A DNA stretch of 64,000 nucleotides. It comes from Liolophura sinensis (Eukaryota > Mollusca > Polyplacophora > Chitonida > Chitonidae). The stretch is from NCBI RefSeq assembly GCF_032854445.1, contig NC_088300.1, positions 34,763,608 to 34,827,607 of the forward strand, given 5' to 3'. The notes below the pieces were generated by a model. It was not told the DNA's origin. It searched no databases and saw only the letters and a program-made list of their open reading frames with translations. The position numbers and the translations under genes were made by a program. This document shows, in pieces, positions 12,430-23,600 of this stretch (position 1 is its first letter; every line of letters begins with the position of its first letter).

Positions 12430-12627
12430 TCTTCTGGATATAATCGCGTGAATGTCGGCAATCAAAACGACCCATCTCACTTTGATAGGGCTATTCCGAC
12501 GGAACCAGGCGAAGTGTCAATGATGGCAGTTGAGGGGATTCCATGCGCTACAGTCAGATTGTGGGACTCCCTAAGGATGGAGGTAATGGAAAAGTGGTTA
12601 TTGGAACAATCCGGTAATAAAGCATAA
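12430..12627 (+). other. Conserved open segment in copy C (possible dead exon)
   Basis: The segment reads NVGNQNDPSHFDRAIPTEPG, then EVSMMAVEGIPCATVRLW. Together with copies A and B it shows that the frame has stayed open in all three copies over ~40 codons. A TC-rich tract precedes it, but there is no clean AG acceptor. Confidence 0.22.
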
Positions 12628-12785
12628 TAAGAGAAGTTGTGGATTTATGGACTCCTTTCTGAAGTCAATGCGACTGCCATTGTGTGTTATTGATGACTTT
12701 GGGGTAACCGTCCCAGAAAGCGGCGTTGGATAAGGTTAGTTGTGAAATCCGAAGTGACACGAGCGATCAGGCATGCCGTCTTTAT

Positions 12786-15700
12786 TAATTGATGATAGAG
12801 GACGTATTGGTGGAACATATATTGTAGACTTCAGCCCTAAGAAAATTTATAATGGCATAGGACGCCAAATACACTATAGAACATATTATAACAAACAAGA
12901 ACCCATGCGACAATTTCTATGTACTATATATATGCTAGAACATTATATGCATTTGTTGCCATTTCTTTTATTCCCATTTTCTGTTTAAAAAATAAATTAA
13001 GGTATTCCTCGTATCAAACTGTTAATACTATTTCTCGGCGTACATATACTTTATTTTGGGCTGTTCGATGAGCATATGGTGTAGATGGTTAACAAGTATT
13101 GACATCAGAGCATATCTCCATGCAAAAGCTTTTAATGTATATTTGTATATATCTCGAAAAAGTTATATATATGAACGAAGTGTATAAATTGAGAATTACA
13201 CAGGACTGTAATATATCATAACAAATGAACACGCATGCATGTAGATGAGGAAAACATAACAAACTTACACACTAACGAAAATCTCTAGCTTTATATAATG
13301 TGCCGCGAAATAATTCTAAATAACAAACCAGCCCTGACTTTGGGCCCTGTAAGTTACATGTATGTCTTTAAATAGCAATCAAACCTACCCTAGTGTCCTA
13401 CAAGTTAACTCAGAGTAGCAAAGTTTAAAAATATCTTTTTGCTCCACTTTAATTTAATCCGCAAACTGAAATATATTTGTTCCAGTGCTAGTGTTCGAAC
13501 GGCCTTCCATGATGTCCTACATACTAGTATTAGCTCAAAACGGCAAACCCAGTTGGTCCTTGAGTTTGAAGTAGTATCTCCATAACTATAGCTTAACAAA
13601 AACAGCAATCAAAATCGATATGGTTCTGTTCCCATAGTTCTTTTCCGTGTACATTCAACGAGCACACGTGACTTTTGACGTAATACTTTAGAATTTTGTT
13701 ACAACAATGACGTTAACCTTTACGGCAGCCAGTGAATCAATTTGGTCAGTAATGTACTGAATCGACACAAATAACTGTACCGGTTTGGAATGGGTCATTA
13801 TTACGGTATAGGTGTTGTCAGCTTTTCTTGCAAAGCTTTTTTGGTTTTGTATTGTAGCCCAATGGTGATTGTGGGGTAGATTTTAAGAGCCATCAGCAAT
13901 ACAAGCCACATCCAAATTTCCTCGTAACGCGCTGACGCTGAAACTCGACTACTTGCTTTCCGGGAAAAACGGCCTGTCTTTAAATTGAGTTACCCAGAGA
14001 AAACTCGTTGTCTTGGCCATGAGCAGGCGTAAGTGCAGTGATGCATTGGCTTGTTAAAGTCTTGTAACAAAAAACATCATGGTGTTACCTCATTAAATAA
14101 TCGATGCTCAGCTCTCAAGGGAGGTAACCCTAAGTAGTGGATAGCGATTCTTCACCTTAACTGTAGTATAGGGAGGTCGAATTCTAACAATAACACCACA
14201 CTTGAGCAAAGTTGGTTTAGCACATTTGTATGACTATAGGTTATAGGTTAATCAAGGAAAGCCTGAAGATTGTACAAAACTGTATACCTACATACCAGTA
14301 ACACTTCCTTTGTTTCCATGTATACATGTAGTTCATGACATAACCTGCAAGTCGCCGTATACGTCAAGTAATAGGGAAGACAATGTTGTAGTAAGTGTTA
14401 GAGGAGGTAACTTTAAAAGTACTGCGTGTATTGAGCTTAGGTTTGGCACACGTGTAGAGCATAATAGCATGAGAGGAGTGTTCTATCGTTGATGCGCTGT
14501 GTGCATATTAATTACTGATATCGTTAAGCAAAGGATATTCTTGTGAAAATATTACACTACACCCACCAGAACATAACACTATGGCCTGACTATAGATCAC
14601 ATTGGTAACTGATGCCGGTATAACGTGTACGGGCGACATCGCCTCAGTGCGGGGTTTCACGTCCGGAAATGGGCAAGCTCTAAGAGTTTCACTCCTCTCG
14701 GAGGTCAGTGGGCGGTATATAAAACCAGGAAACGAGATGTTGGCAGATGCTTGTCTAACCTGACATAGACTAATGGCGAATGTCATCACCTTGGCTCGTC
14801 GACTTAACGAGATTGCCTGCTAAAGCCAAATTATTGGTCAGAGCTGGTCACTAACACCCTGACGTTAACCTTTTGCTTCTCACCTCGTAGTGTACACAGC
14901 CCTATTAAATCACATTGGAGAGCTCCTGGAGACGCTGACAATCACCTAAATCCATTAGTGTTAGACGTATGGCAGACTTTTCGGGACAAAGACGATGTTC
15001 CGGTTTCGCAAGCAGACAAACGTAAGTGGGAAATGGACAGGGATTATATACGTAATGGGAGTCGAAATTCCTCTAGCTTGACAGCGTGATTCGTTTCCCT
15101 GGGTATCTACTAGGATCTAATCCATAGTATTGTCACACTTTATTTTCTTGAAATCGCTAAAACTATTTGAAACAATGTGGAATTCCTGTCATGGCCTTTC
15201 TGCTTTTACCATTTTGCAAATTTTCAGAAAACTTTGCTCATACTTGGGCAGAATGGGCAGCTTAATTTTACATATCCGAGATTAATCTGAGACACAGTTT
15301 TCTTTCATCCCATAATGGGCTGATCACTGAAATGAACGTTTGCTCGCTCCCATCTGGTGCCGGATTTGATATTAAACCAGCAGGTTGTTTATGCCTTCAG
15401 ATCAAGATTGGACGCTACTCTTGCAAGAAAATAAAATCAGCAGCAGCAAGCAGCTAGTTCACATCAGTGAACTTGACTTGGTAGATAGGTTGTTAAAACA
15501 TTGAACCATTGCAATACATGATTATAATGGATAATCTTTTTATCCTTCGTATTGCTATGGGTTGAAATCAGGTGATTTAATCTTATCCTGTAGTAGCATG
15601 TTTACATTGGTCTTATTGTGCCGTTGATCAAAAGGTAAAACAGACTGTCAAAATAAACGAACTAAAATTTAAAATACGCCGATCATTGTTTAGCTTTAGA

Positions 15701-17770
15701 ATTTTCGAGAAAAGAACAAATCCTCTTAACTCTTCCAAGTGCACTTTTGAAGAGAAAAATGTTTTGTATTTTTTTTTCTAAAAGAAATGTCAGAGGTGTT
15801 CAGTTTAAAAAAAGAAACCCATGAAAAACAGAAGGTGTTTGAGCCACAAAAAAATGATCAATATTTCTTGTGGGAAGAAGTTTCCAGGAATCGAACCATT
15901 ATTCCGTGAGAAAGATCGTTCCTAAACCTAATTCCAGAGAATAGTAATGCCCCTGGGGCTTTTCTAAAGAAAATGGCCGCAACATCAAAGGACCGATTTG
16001 ACAATGATCGACAGGTTGCTGGAGGCTTTAGATATAATGCAACATCAGTTTATTGGATGGCCCCAAAGAGGCTGGCTGAAGGATGAGCCGAAATTAAGAG
16101 TTCTTCCCCTCATGGAGAATATGTTCAACGTAATGACATAGAACACTGACGTCTCAGTGTAAGAAAACAGTGCTAGATTGATGATAACGTTGTGTCACAA
16201 AGCCGGGCTTGCGTAAACAAAAGTGTGACAGAAAGCAGTGTGATGATTCTGTCGCGATCAGCTCAAAGTACCGAACCATATATAAAGTTCTTCACTACTA
16301 GTACGCACCAGACTTTCACAGTTTTTTTCTCCATAAAAACCAACCTCAGATTGGGAGTTTGTGGTTTCTCACGATTCTCACGTGTTTGTAAAGCATTGGT
16401 TTTTAGTCGAAGCATCACTTAACAAATGCTCATTCTGTTTACGTATCCAACTGCTATCGCTCATATAGCGTAAATCAAGCTGCAGGAATATAGACTTCAT
16501 GCGATCGGCTGGGGCTTTAAGTAAGTGCTAGGTTTCGATCGAATACACATACACACATGTAACTGGGTATAGGGGGTGTGCTATTTTACTCGCTAGTGCC
16601 TCGTCGCAATTCAGAGGTAGAAGTGTGGACATTGGCACAAGCACTAGGCTCCTGTGTTCATTGTCAGCAATTAGTTTTACACGCCATCAGTTTTATTACA
16701 CCTCTAGATATTACCCGAGGGAACTAATCATGTGGAGTTTATTGCATTACGGGAGGCCGAGATATGGATATAACCGGAGGTAGCAAACGGAATCCCCGGA
16801 GTACTTTGCGTTTGGTCACGACACCATTACAATAATTGTCCCTAGAGGCCAGGTGGATGTCAGTCCAGTTCGCCAAGGATTGGCCAAATGTCGACCCAAT
16901 AACTCGCACAACTGAAATCTGCGCTTTCTGTGGCATTTTAATGACGTGACCGACTTAGTCTATACAAACAAGATTTCCTGTATACTCTTCACTACTGCAC
17001 TAGAGTATGACTCCTGTAAGAAACGGGTATGCATTTTGGAAACAAAGTATTATAACGATAACCTTTTTGGCTCTCTTTATAAATTCATGATAGTTTTGTT
17101 ATTTTGGTGGTTTAATTTATCCCTTGTTTGATGATTAGGACTAAAGACTTGAGAAATACCAGTTGAGTCTGCTGTAGCCTACACTACACACGTGCATCGG
17201 GAATAGCCTGATGTCAGGCTTTCACTTGCGTGATACTGAAATAATGTGATACTATGCGTTGTGATGCGTGATAATAGAAAAGTGTATCGCAATGTTTCCA
17301 TAGGCCAGCGTTATAGGCCAGCTCAGAGTGGGACAGCTTGGATATAGTTCCCTAAGACAAGCTAAGGAAATTTTCTGTGTGGTTGACATTATACCTTGTT
17401 TATAACAACAACAAAAAAAATCATCATCATTTCCTTCAAACAGCGATGGCATTCCATTATCGCATGCATGTCGTTATAGAAAACCAATTACCGTATTTTT
17501 CCAGCTAATATTTCATATTATGACACCATATATTATTTATACCGGACGCCAATGGACGCCGACATTGCAAAAGAAGACCTTATATTCACATTATTTTAGC
17601 AGAATGCCCCATTTATATTTAGGCCTTATCAATTTCAAGTCTTTGTATTATTAATTACACCATTAAACCTAACCACGTGCTACTCATCTCTAGTTAAAAC
17701 AATGCTACAAAAAGCCTGATCTGTTACCACACGTTATCCTTATTCCTGGTGAACTAGGATTCCACACAAA
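12786..17770. other. Region with no supported gene
   Basis: The sequence is AT-rich and unique-looking. I see only short frames without splice support. A short ATG-to-donor segment at 14,969-15,021 is the only exon-like element, and it has no partner exon. No tRNA or other RNA gene is recognisable. Confidence 0.6.
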
Positions 17771-17773
17771 TCA

Positions 17774-17920
17774 TGGGCCTCCGTGGCCTCGTAGTTAATG
17801 AGTTTGCGCAATAGAATGATCCAGGAGCCTCTCCCCAGCGCGATCGTTGTGAGTTCAAGTCCAGTCCATGCGTGCTTCCTCTCCGGTCGTGCATTGGAAG
17901 AATTGTAAATAAATATAAAT
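17774..17920 (+). mobile_element. Truncated family 1 SINE (head half)
   Basis: The fragment has the head GGGCCTCCGTGGCCTCGTAG, then GTTGTGAGTTCAAGTCCAGT (B-box-like) and CTTCCTCTCCGGTCGTGC. It loses the 3' body and ends in an AAATAAATATAAAT stretch. Confidence 0.75.
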
Positions 17921-19094
17921 CAATAAAGATTTCACACTACAAAAAATTTCATTAATAAAACACAGATGTAAACAAATATCAGATTAAAAATCACCTGCTT
18001 TTATTTGGTGCGATGAAAATTGCGTGAAGACTATAAATGAGTTCAAATTGTGAAACGATCCACTGGTACTGAAATTTTCGAAGGCCAAACCCGTTATTCT
18101 CGCTGTTTGTAAGGTACATAGAGATAGGCTGTGGTTTAATCCCGGCAACCCGGTTCCTCTCGCCCATAAAAATGACCGTCGTGCTATGAAAAAGGGAAAG
18201 TTTGTAAAATACCAACGGATTAAATAAATATGTTTGTCGACCTAAACTGCTTATTATGTCAAATTCTCCATTAAGGCGTGCCTACCCTGGAGAGAGCCCT
18301 AATCGTTTGTTTCAAGCTTCATCTGAATAGTAAGGATCAAGTGTTGTTGGCGGCATAAAAGCATAGCCGATTTAAAAATTTGTGTTCATTATATGTGGGC
18401 TATATGTCTTTTACGCCGAGTCAATAAATACGTTTACCAGATAGGCCCCAAGGGACTTCAGCGAATGCTATTTGTGGTGATGCCAATGATGTGAAAAGAG
18501 TTAAATTAAGTAAGAATATTCTAAACAACACTTGGCTTATATTCGTTTAAGTGACATTACATTCTCCCTCGACTCATTTTGCAACTCACAATTGTAAATA
18601 AAAAATGAAAAAAAGCACATGGATCCAAATGTCTTTAAAAAGGAGGTCACCTTATATAGGTCTCTGACAAGATTACATTCTGTCATTATAGTACTTTATC
18701 ATCAAATTTCAATACAACATGCAAATGCATAGGCCCTATACAGAGAATTAATCTAAAAATAACTGTTACATGTTAGAAATGAATAGTGCACAATTTTAAA
18801 CAAATAGCCAGGTGTAAGTCTGTACAAGTCTATAGCTGCCTGTAGACATCGGTTTACGTCACACTGATTGCAGCGTCTTCCATCCCAATGTGCCTAATGT
18901 ATGCATTAGCCCCGTACTCTTTTAAGCCATTCGTCCGTGTGTAGACATCTGCAAATCTCAAATGATGATTTTCTCGTACTAAAGGGAAATAAGTACACGT
19001 GTTGTGCCCAAAATTCCCTGCACATTATCTCCCCTTTTTTTAACGCCAACCGTGTTATTGCTCCCCACGAACAGTAACAAGAAGGCACATTACA

Positions 19095-19180
19095 CGTATA
19101 TGCACTCTAAAAAGATCGTCATATGACTCAAAAACTGTTGAGAGCGACGTTTAACCCTGAGAACTCATTCATGCACTCGT
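19095..19180 (+). mobile_element. Family 2 SINE tail fragment
   Basis: GTCATATGACTCAAAAACTG, TTGAGAGCGACGTTTAACCC and a CATTCATGCACTC end match the diverged family 2 tail in sense orientation. Confidence 0.55.
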
Positions 19181-19267
19181 TTTGTGTGAAAAAACGAGGA
19201 TCAATCTGATGAACCTGATTTCAAGGATACGTGAATTTTGTCTCAATGTGTGCTGACTAATTTGACG

Positions 19268-19312
19268 TTTCGTTTGTTTTTTTTTTTTTCGTTTTTTTTT
19301 TTTTTCTTTTTA
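19268..19312 (+). repeat. Poly-T tract
   Basis: Two T runs of more than ten bases are separated by CG. It is low-complexity sequence in the probable downstream flank of the potassium channel gene. Confidence 0.9.
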
Positions 19313-19415
19313 AAATAACCATATTTTGTCTGTAATATATTATTATTATTTTATTTCTCAGTGTTGGGAAAACCGGATTCATAAAAGGAGCACTGTGAGA
19401 AACGCTTCGTCAAGT

Positions 19416-20467
19416 TTTATTTATATTTACAGTATATATTTGCCCAACGTTAGTTATATTCAGCTGATATGATCAGAAATCAAACAAATAATAAGTGATA
19501 GGCCCTAAAATGCGCATGTAGTGGGTGCGAGATTTTTTAAATACGGTTTTTAAATACATTTAACCCAAAAAATATGTATTCAAAGCCTGATGGTTATTTA
19601 GGATACAGTGCCCTCGCTATTATATCATCAAGAAATCATTCTTTATGTACCTCTTGCGCTTTAAAGTCTAGTAAGGCTATATATTGCGGATATATTGCGG
19701 ATGCAGTTATCATTGAGGAATGCATATGGCCACTCTGCTTTTACCCCGAGGCATGTGTAGCATAACAGAGATAGCACCATGTACAACTTGCCCACAGTTA
19801 TAAAAAGAAGACAAATACCCAAACAAAATTTAGTGCCTTTTAACTAAAGTGTCTCACACTTCACAAGATGTATATGTGTATATCTCGTATAGCCGTAGAC
19901 CCATTCATACGTGGATGTACAGCACTTTATCTGTATAGGTCTTAAATGTGTATAAGACACAGTCCATTCTAGATACATGTACATTGTCGTAGCTAGATTT
20001 TTGAATGTTTTAATTAGTAAAAATATTGCCGCCTACAGCAGAAAAAGAGAAGAAACCTTGCCCCAGTGTAAGTAGACACTTATGTGGACAACATTTGAAA
20101 TCGCTAATTAGCAAATATGTTGTCCTGTATAGTATATATCCAAACAATGATAATGTTGCTACCACCTGCGAATTTGTTTCTAATTAAACAATAGTATGAA
20201 ATAGCAATTAGCAAATATATTATGTAGTAAAGAGTAACTTGATCCTGATTGTGTTAGTTAGCATCTATTCAGACAAAACCTTGTTTTCTGATCATGCTAG
20301 TTTGCTGCAATTTACAGCGCACTTGAAATGGTAATTAGTAAATATATTGTAAAATATGACAAAAGACAAATCAAATGTCGCGACCGTTGTACAGGGGCAA
20401 CAAACAGTAAGAATGTTATAGTCTAATAGAAAGAAGTAAGTGTCTTTAATTGGACGATCAGCTATGC
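19416..20467 (-). other. Probable 3' UTR of the K2P gene
   Basis: This region follows the channel stop codon on the minus strand. A candidate AATAAA lies at 19,416-19,421, about 1 kb after the stop. The region contains three copies of an AT-rich element (near 20,096, 20,208 and 20,324) spaced about 112-116 bp apart. The UTR end is inferred from the signal only; transcript data would decide it. Confidence 0.4.
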
Positions 20468-20676
20468 TTACTCCTGGCTGTTCTGTGTTTCGTTTGCACC
20501 GTCTGCAGGCAGGACAGAACTTTTGGATGTGTTCTCTACTTCTGATTTGTGGACATCAGGGGAGACAACTGCAAGAATCTCCGAGATGATAGTTGCTATA
20601 ACCGCCAGCCCAACCACTATCCACGCGGCAGTCAGTAGATTGTACATGACGCCATACTCACTGTGAGTGTTCTGAC
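20468..20676 (-). CDS. K2P exon 4 (M4 and C-terminus)
   Basis: Acceptor AATTCAG completes a glycine codon, then QNTHSEYGVMYNLLTAAW leads into M4 (IVVGLAVIATIISEILAVV). The polar tail ends in TAA at 20,468-20,470. The cytoplasmic tail is only about 30 residues. Confidence 0.92.
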
Positions 20677-23600
20677 CTGAATTCAGACAAAATATTTACA
20701 CACATCTATAGATATACAGTAAGCCTATCATTAAATATTTACACACATCTATAGATATACAGTAAGCCTATCATTAAATATTTACACACATCTATAGACA
20801 TACAGTAAGCCTATCATTCAATATTTACACACATCTATAGATATACAGTAAGACTATCATTCAATATTTACACACATCTATAGATATACAGTAAGCCTAT
20901 CATTAAATATTTACACACATCTATAGATACACAGTAAGCCTATCATTAAATATTTTAATTTACCAAAACAATCCTATTCATAAACCATAGACATTATATT
21001 CGAATAACGTATAGCTAGACCGGTGTTGGCTGCTTGACTTTGTCATAAGCTTGTAGCTGTTTTCTCAAGTGTTTCTTTCTCAAAGAAGGAGGTGAGCGGT
21101 GAAATGCCAGTGTATATACTACATATACTACATTATCTGTACCAGTTGGTTAGCGCGCTAGCGCAGCATAATGTCCCAGAAGTCTCTCACCAATGAGGTC
21201 GCTGTGAGTTCAAGTACAGCTCACGCTGGCTTCCTCCCCGGCCGTACGTGGGAAGGTCTGTCAGCAACCTGCGGATGGTCGTGGGTTTCCCCCGGGATCT
21301 GCCGGGTTTCCACCCACCATAATGCTGACCGCCATCGTATAAGTGAAATATTCTTGAGTTCGGCGTAAAACACCAATCAAATAAATAAATTAATAAATTA
21401 TCTGTACCTGAGTGATTTGCCAGCACAGATATACACCCAAAAGTGTGATGTTGCTACAAGAAACCAAAAAGAGTGCATATAGCTCTGGGGCCGATTCAAC
21501 AAAGCCAAAACTGACTTAAATTTGAAATGTGATTTAAATGCTTTTCTTTTTATACCGTACGTGGGGGTTAAACTTAGATACCTTTTAACAGAGCTTTCGC
21601 TCAAGCAAATTCCAAACACCAATCCGCTGGGGCCATAAATGACCTTTTTGATAGAGGTTTTAAATTTGATGGAAACGGTTATTTTTAGAATCTATAGAAA
21701 TCACAATTTTGTCCATAATTTTTTTTCTTTTGGAAATCTGTCAAAATTTCAGCTTTCAGTACCAACAACTGACCATAATGACGTTTAAAGTCAGAAATGG
21801 CTTTCGCATCGACCTCATGCAGGACCTTTTGTTAAAGGCCGGAAAGCGTTTTACTTGTTTTCCATCAAGAAAATATACCTAGGTAAAAATCTCCGAATCC
21901 TACAGTTGTGAGAGTGATAAATGCGTAGTAAACGGACTCTCCGTAGGTCCATTTTTCCACGTAAGTGAACACAATTGCTGGGAGGAGTATGAGCAAAGAC
22001 AGTATGAGAACATTTACTGTGACCATCTTCACAACGATGTCCACTGTAGAGTGGTGCTTCACCCAGATCTGTCTGTCCATGGTAGCCTTGATGAACTGGC
22101 TAACATTACCGCCTATCCCCGCCAGGTAGATGGCCATGAGAGGTATACCAATCAACAGGTAGATGATACACACGGTCTGTCCTAGCATGGACGTGGGTGT
22201 GAGGTGACCATACCCTAAAATGGAGACACATATGCGTATATTGGTGGCGTGTGGAGTTCTTCCTGACTGCTATACATTTGCATACCAGTTTGCCCTATTC
22301 TCTTCAAACGAGCGCCTGGCCTCGCTGTCTCACATGGTTTAAGAAGGAGAAGCAGCGCGATGCTGGCTTCCTATGCGGTCATACGTGGGAAGGTACTCCC
22401 ACCACAATACTGGCCGCCGTCTTATATGTGAAATATCCATGATTACGGCCCAAAACACCTATCAAATAAATAAAAAAGATTAAAGCTGGACGAAAAGGTA
22501 AAAATAACATAACCTTCAGGTGAAATAATGTGAAAAGTTATTTGGAAATATCGTCTTCAATATATTTTCCAATTTTTCTTTAAGTAGAAAAGGACATTTG
22601 AAAAAAATTTGTATGGTGGCATTTATGAACGCATCTTGGTGTACATATCGCCTTTGCCTAATAATGTACTAAATAAGAATGTGAAGTCTTATAAATATAT
22701 TTGGGGTCGAAGTTGGTCTTTTCTTCGTACAAATGTGTTTAACGCGAATTTTAATGTTTACATTTTCCTTGTTATTATTAAATTTCAGAGCTAAAGAATG
22801 TGTTCAGTTGTATACAACAGATTCCCATTCAAGTAATTCTATTAGATATATATATATATATATATATATCGTCCTTATTTGGAACTATATTATCCAAAAA
22901 CGATATATTCCAAAACATTTCACACCACTTAATGTTTGCATTAATTTAATGTTTTCTTCTGCTTTAAAGCGGGGTGTCACTGCGACTGTCAGGCTTGTAA
23001 CCAGTGAGGTCAAGTGTTCGAAACTCCTGCTGTTTCGGCTGTGGCTTTTAGTCAGGAGCTTTGTCGGGTGTTAAAGCCTATGTATAAGTGAAAAAGTATT
23101 GACGAAAGTTTTGTATTTATTTGATTGGTGTTCAGGCCAAACTCAAGAATATTTCACTTATACGACGGAGGCCAGCATTGTGGTATAAGAAAACCGGGCA
23201 GGACCCGGGGGAAAAACACGACCATCCGCAGGCAGCTGCAAACCTTCCAACGTACGGCCAGAGGGGAAGTCACCATGAGCAGTACTTGAACTCACAGAGA
23301 CCTGAGCCACTGTGCCGCGCTGGCGAATTTCTACGTGCATCTAACGGGCACCATGTAGTCCATTGTACCAGCAAGACTAGAAGGTTCACCGCGGAAGGAC
23401 GGCCATAACAGGACACTTTGTTTTTGGGTCATGTTGTTGCAGCAGATAGCGTTTTCTTGATAATTATTCTCAAATGGTAGCGAGATTCAAACAGTGTATC
23501 TTTGGCTCTGCCCGGTTTCCTCCCACTATAATGCTGGCCACCGTCGTATAAGTGAAATATTCTTGAGTACGGCGTAAAACACCAATCAAATAAATAAATA

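Larger units (their letters stand above)
11516..12785. repeat. Large tandem duplication, partial copy C
   Basis: This is a third, truncated copy that matches the first ~1.6 kb of copy A and ~1.2 kb of copy B. Similarity ends around 12,785, just after the shared block GACACGA-CGATCA-GCAT (A near 1,578, B near 7,071, C near 12,757). Beyond that point the sequence is unrelated to the unit. The copy carries a short SINE-tail insertion at 12,131-12,196. Confidence 0.8.

Noticed and set aside
15880-15960. Possible tRNA on the minus strand (GGTTCGATTCCTGG resembles a B box)
   Set aside because: No A box, acceptor stem or cloverleaf could be found at the right distance.
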